NCBI GenBank assembly: GCA_037447605.1
Contig: CM074805.1
Coordinates: forward strand, 449,738-509,369
DNA: 59,632 nucleotides
Direction of reading: 5' to 3'
From: Zygnema circumcarinatum
Lineage: Eukaryota; Streptophyta; Zygnematophyceae; Zygnematales; Zygnemataceae
Below the pieces are notes generated by a model that was given only the letters and a program-made list of their open reading frames with translations, was not told where the DNA came from and did not search any database. The position numbers were made by a program, and so were the translations under genes. Below are positions 55,501 to 59,632 of the stretch, piece by piece (the first letter of the stretch is position 1; each line of letters begins with the position of its first letter).

Positions 55501-55827
55501 AGCCGAGAGCCTCTGGAAGGACGGGCTTGTTGTTGAAGAAGGAGTCCTCGAACTGACACAAGCCGCTTGTCTGGTTGAGGAAAAAGTACTCTGCAGAAAC
55601 CTATTGGAAGTTAGTCCCTCGATCAGGTGCAATAACATCACGGCTCTCAGAATTTCCTTATTAAAAAAAAATCCACTTCACCCCTCCGGCCTCCAACGTT
55701 GGCAACCAGCAGCTGAACAATCTGCAAAAGCCAATTTAGCCCAAGATCCAACAAAACACTGGAAGAGAAAACAAAACTTACTGTCCTCGGCAATGTGTGG
55801 GAAGGTAGGAGTGCAGGGAATGCCCAT
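52567..55827 (-). CDS. DUR3: Urea-proton symporter DUR3
   Basis: A high-affinity urea/H+ co-transporter of the SSS (sodium:solute symporter) family at the plasma membrane. Ten minus-strand exons: 55782-55827, 55448-55590, 55191-55346, 54898-55028, 54613-54796, 54190-54486, 53799-54037, 53322-53641, 53096-53231 and 52567-52975. All GT-AG sites are in phase, giving 686 residues, the family's normal length. Diagnostic stretches: [174 protein letters not shown] and [20 protein letters not shown], with two more C-terminal spans before an acidic tail. The start is the short first exon ([15 protein letters not shown]). Its splice to [10 protein letters not shown] restores frame exactly. Confidence 0.96.
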
Positions 55828-57525
55828 GTTGACTGCACAGGTCGCGAGAATAGGCCGTCGCCTCTCCTCCTCTCTCCCACTCCCCTCCCTCTCCGATCCT
55901 GCAGCGCCCCTGAAGCAATGGCTGGCCCATCCGCAACGCCTCCTTTTAGGGGGGCACAGGGCGCGGCAAGCGTGTCAGACAAAACAACAATAAATCGGTA
56001 TCTTGCACATTGTTTGAAACTGTGCCGTACAGGCTACTCCCTCACAATCGTGGGTCCAAAAAATCCTGCAACAATATGCAAGGTACGGATTCTGTTAAAC
56101 CGGCAGAAAGTGGAGAATTGGACGCGGAAAGCGTCGCTTGACGAGCCTCAGGTTCGGGAGAGGTTTAAAATTGGCTCGTTTCCGGGGTCGCCATGTCACT
56201 GCAAAGGGCCAAGTTGCCGGCCAATGGGATCGCGTCCTTGGGATTATGGACGGCTCAGATTGGTTCGATTCCTGTCATAAAAGGAAGATCGGACGGCTCC
56301 GATTTTCCCACAGCCGAAAGTCGAAATCCGACAAGCGATTCTGTACGGACCGTACAGTTTGGTTCGGAGTGACTTTTTCTCCGGACGTGCGCCCTCGTGG
56401 GGCTGGACAGGCGTGTCGGTGGCGCGGGCGCGCCATTGGCGGCCGATCTGATTCTGAATCGTTCTCGACGAATCAGAGGGCTCCGTCCCTGTCACGTGAG
56501 TTCTAAAGGGGGCGAAACAGACCAATGGGAGGCTCGCGAGTTCGTCGTGCCGGTCAGAATCACCTGAAAACGACAAACAGACGCTTTGCTGACAGGCGTA
56601 CGAAGGATTCGGACGAGCTGGCAGCAGATACGGCCAAGTTTGAAAAGTTTTGGGGCAGATAGATACGTGGGGATTCGTCAGAAAAAAACAGGGATGGAAA
56701 CTTATAAAAGTTGAGTTAGTCCAAAAACAAATTACATTAGAGATCCTATAATCTGCCAGTATCGGATGGGATATTTCGAAACTACCGTAAATCCGAACAG
56801 GTTGAGAAATTGAGAAACGAGTTTACTTAATTTTTCAATTCTCAAACTTGTTGAATAGGGCTGGACTTTTAACACTCGAGGTCGAAACGTTTTCAATTTA
56901 AGAACGCGAAAAGTTTTAAAGAAAAAGCTCAAAGACAACATGTGTGTCGCAAGTGTGGATTCCACTTTTTGCCATGTTGGTTCCGTGCGATTTGAGGGAT
57001 CTGGTTAAGCCGGGCCCCAATTTTTCGTACGACTCTTCCAGCGAGCCGATTAACAATTTCTGTCCGAACAACCGGGTCCACGCCCATTGTGATCCGCTAA
57101 AATCTCATTGCTGATTGGTGGACCCAAACAAAACTCAAATTGAACACGAACGATACGTAATTGTTCAACGTTCAATTGGTTCTCCATAAAAATTGTCGTG
57201 AGAAAAAAAATAGGATTTCATTTCTCATTTCTCAAAATGAATCGTGTTCACAAAAATTTCGTAATTTTTGTTTTGAGAAACTGTTTTGGACAGTTTTTAT
57301 TTTTTGCGAAGCTGAATCTTTAATTTATTTTTTCCTCACCTTGTTTGGTTCTACGGTACCGGCTGAACGGCTCCTCGAACTGTCGCAAGCGCGTGATTGG
57401 CCGACGGGCAGCCCACGTGGCGACTGACTGACACGCGGCCCGTTGGACGGAGGACAGGCGACGAACGCACCGTCTTCACGGTTTCCCTGTCGCAGTTACC
57501 CCTCCGCCCGGCCGTACCGCCCCTT
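55828..57525. promoter_or_regulatory. Upstream region of DUR3
   Basis: GC-rich promoter-proximal part, then AT-rich DNA with TTGAGAAATTGAG-type repeats (56790-57300) and an ACGTGGCGAC box near 57413. No gene was recognised. The GC-driven open frames here have no motif or splice support. Confidence 0.35.
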
Positions 57526-57529
57526 GAAA

Positions 57530-57760
57530 GCAGCGCCAGCCGGGCGGGCGGGCGGGCGGTCACGGCGAGCGATCGCATCGGATACGCGCGTAGAAGATCG
57601 TCGTCGTCCGCGATTGGCTCCCGCGTATGATTCGCTCGTGCGCTCAAGATTTCCAGCCGGGCGGGCGGGCGGGCGGCAGCCGCACGTTCCCCGCTTGAAG
57701 TGGCCCGCCCGCCTGCCTTGAACGCTGAGGTACGGTACGGTACGGTACGGTACGAGGGAA
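57530..57760. repeat. GGGC direct repeats and GGTAC tandem run
   Basis: CCAGCCGGGCGGGCGGGCGG occurs twice (about 57536-57558 and 57654-57676) as a direct repeat 118 bp apart. A (GGTAC)n run of five units follows at about 57730-57755. Confidence 0.75.
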
Positions 57761-59632
57761 CGAGGGGGGCTGTACGGCCTGCGCGGTACGGCACTGGCCG
57801 GGACGCGGGGGAACGCCGCAGCGTCCCCTCGAGCGGTGCAGATCGGGGGGAGCGACATGATCGATCGGTCGGTCTGTCGGTCGCACCGAAACCACGAGTG
57901 TATCCGGAAACGATTTAGGCCAGATTCGTACACAATGTGTACGGGTCAACGGGAAATCACCGCGTCAGTTTTTCTGCTGTGAACGGGTCTCTATGTTCGC
58001 CGGGCGGTACTTTGTCGCTTCCGTTTGTACAGGATGCCACACTGGCCGTACGCCATGGGCACCTGGAACGTCTGAACGCGCTCGGTATTGTCGTTCTTTG
58101 TACGTGAATGACGTCACAGGAGTCGCCCTAGTCCCTCGCAGTCCCTGGCAGCACAGGGTAGTACGGACCCGAGGGTAGGTGGGGGTGCGTATACCGCCGT
58201 ACCGTACGGCCAGCACGTCCTCCAGAGGCAGGGTGTAGCGTAACGGAGCTGCGCTCGACAGATCCGCGTCCGTTCAGTTGTACTTGACATATTCGTATTC
58301 AGTGTCACGGACCGGCATAATCCAGGAGTTGCCGACGGAAAATGCGAGAAGGCGGCGCCAGGTGTTGGCGGCCCACGGAACATCACACCATCCAGCTAGG
58401 CGCACTCGGAAGCGCCGCAAAATGCCGCCGATTGTCATCAGTTGACCTATCCGAAGGCTCCACGCAGTCAGTCAGGCCACTCAGTGGGCAGTTGGCCAAT
58501 CAGAGACTGTCACTGCGAAGGCTCAAGATCTATTGTCAGTGCTAAGTAGATGGGATGTCAGTGATGCTTGTTTGTCTTTTAGTGCTGGGCTTAGTATTTG
58601 TATTTGCTGTGTGGTTTGTTGTCTTGTTCTTCTTCTCTTCTTCCTCTTCAGTTCCAGCAACAGATGCTAAGTGTGTGAGAGAGAGAGAGTTCCATGCCAT
58701 AGAGAGAGAGAGAGAGAGAGAGAAAGAGTCTTCTTGCTGATAGCATTTAGACGTCCCATTCAGCCCAGCTAGACAAAGATTTCAGTGAGAAGATACTTTC
58801 ATTGTAATGACAATGCAGCAACCAACTGGGCTGAATGATCCAATGCAACCCTTTATCTGAATAAAGAGTACTACTTCCTTTATTGTCATCTCTCCGGCTT
58901 GCATCTTGCTCTGTCCTGCCTTGGGATCCCTCCCGAGTGATTCGTAGTGACTTCGAAGCCTCACTGCAGACTCAGAGAAAGGGACGGGGAGGGAGACCCC
59001 ACAGAAGGGGCTATTTGCAACATGAGGTGACGCCCCGGTGGGAACATCTTCAGGATCCCTGCGTCTTGGGTATCACGATCCTCTGGATCTCCCGGATCCT
59101 GGCTCTGTGTCAGCGCGGACGCGGTCGCACAACCCTTCATCATTTTCGGCACGGACGCGCGATGGCCGTGGGGGCACCCTGCAACTAGCTCAGCGGTCTC
59201 CTCTAACCCCACTTGTCTTGATGTCAGAGTTGAAGGTTTGGGTGGCGTGCTGGATGCGTGAGGTTACGATCCTGTGACCCGTGTCACAGCCACCGCGTGG
59301 ATGGAGAGCTGCAAGCAAGAGGGACAGGCGGGTCCTCGTGGGTGTTCACTGGAGACTTGGGACCTGGGGGGCGGGCGATGGAGAATGGAGGGCAGACTGA
59401 GCTCGGGGGGAGGAGGCGCAAGGAGAGACTGAAGATGGGCATCACCGAAGAACCCGTACCAGTGTGCTTGCCTTGAGCAGGTCGATGGATTGAAGGTAAC
59501 AAACTGGTGTGGCAGTGATGGCCACGAAGCTCGCTGGCAATGTGCACAGCGCCAATGATCAAGCTTGCAGCCTGCCCGGTCGGCTATGTGGCCGCGATGC
59601 CGTGAAGAGGCATGCGCGATGTAAAGTGCCCA
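57761..59632. other. Right-end region without a recognised gene
   Basis: GTACGG/CCGTAC motifs recur to about 58210. 58678-58735 is a GA microsatellite. A 12-bp inverted repeat (58757-58768 and 58826-58837) could form a hairpin with a 57-nt loop. 58900-59632 is GGATCC-rich, with overlapping open frames on both strands and no conserved motif. It may be an old repeat, but I cannot assign it. Confidence 0.35.

Noticed and set aside
55400-55993. 197-codon plus-strand frame
   Set aside because: It overlaps DUR3 exons 1-2 on the other strand, which are phase-consistent and conserved.
57397-58386. Several Arg/Pro/Ala-rich frames on both strands at 57.4-58.4 kb
   Set aside because: Overlapping frames come from GGGC and GTACGG repeats in GC-rich intergenic DNA.
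58900-59632. Possible LTR-retrotransposon end (GGATCC-rich DNA, AATAAA at 58860)
   Set aside because: I could not find a paired LTR, a convincing primer-binding site or any reverse-transcriptase or integrase motif in the window.

Overview
The window is nuclear DNA from a member of the green plant lineage, most likely a streptophyte (an alga or an early-diverging land-plant type). This rests on four things: spliceosomal genes with many short introns; plant-type gene families (kelch-phosphatase BSL/PPKL, DUF1005, plant-type rhamnogalacturonan lyase, plant-type DUR3); AAACCCTAA telo-box motifs near gene starts; and precursors that look plastid-targeted. I cannot name the species. There are no prokaryotic operons, CRISPR arrays, rRNA genes or recognisable tRNA genes.

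Layout from left to right. 1-1756 (-) is a rhamnogalacturonan lyase cut by the left edge. 2910-4940 (+) is a single-exon F-box/kelch protein. 5501-7399 (-) is a single-exon Orn/Lys/Arg decarboxylase-family enzyme with a plastid-like leader. 9115-13038 (-) is a large unrecognised four-exon protein. 15230-17333 (+) is an unrecognised seven-exon protein beginning MGAGSS. 18719-19493 (+) is a small hydrophilic two-exon protein. 20904-22351 (+) is PNO1/DIM2. 23719-23889 (+) is a 56-residue small ORF. 24571-26681 (-) is a sirtuin. 28006-30173 (+) is a DUF1005 protein. 31145-33657 (-) is uroporphyrinogen decarboxylase. 35011-36264 (-) is an incompletely resolved gene. 37133-40556 (+) is a predicted plastid membrane protein. 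42188-49159 (+) is a BSU1-like kelch phosphatase interrupted by a 100-N assembly gap. 52567-55827 (-) is the DUR3 urea transporter. Most exon joins were checked by hand for reading phase, so those models keep frame from end to end.

The genes do not form one pathway. They are housekeeping and plant genes (ribosome assembly, tetrapyrrole synthesis, urea uptake, pectin modification, signalling) on both strands, several in divergent pairs sharing a promoter region. Intergenic DNA is distinctive. It is rich in ACGT-core/G-box motifs (CACGTGG), GTAC motifs, CATG-rich islands, CCAAT/ATTGG-rich islands and GA/CT microsatellites. It also holds a degenerate interstitial telomere-like block (14500-14720) and one clean Tc1/mariner-type miniature transposon (51353-51835) with perfect 23-bp ends and a TA duplication. 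I found no convincing wholly new system. The best leads are the sirtuin that seems outside the two usual plant types, the small ORF, three unrecognised proteins and the motif-dense intergenic DNA.
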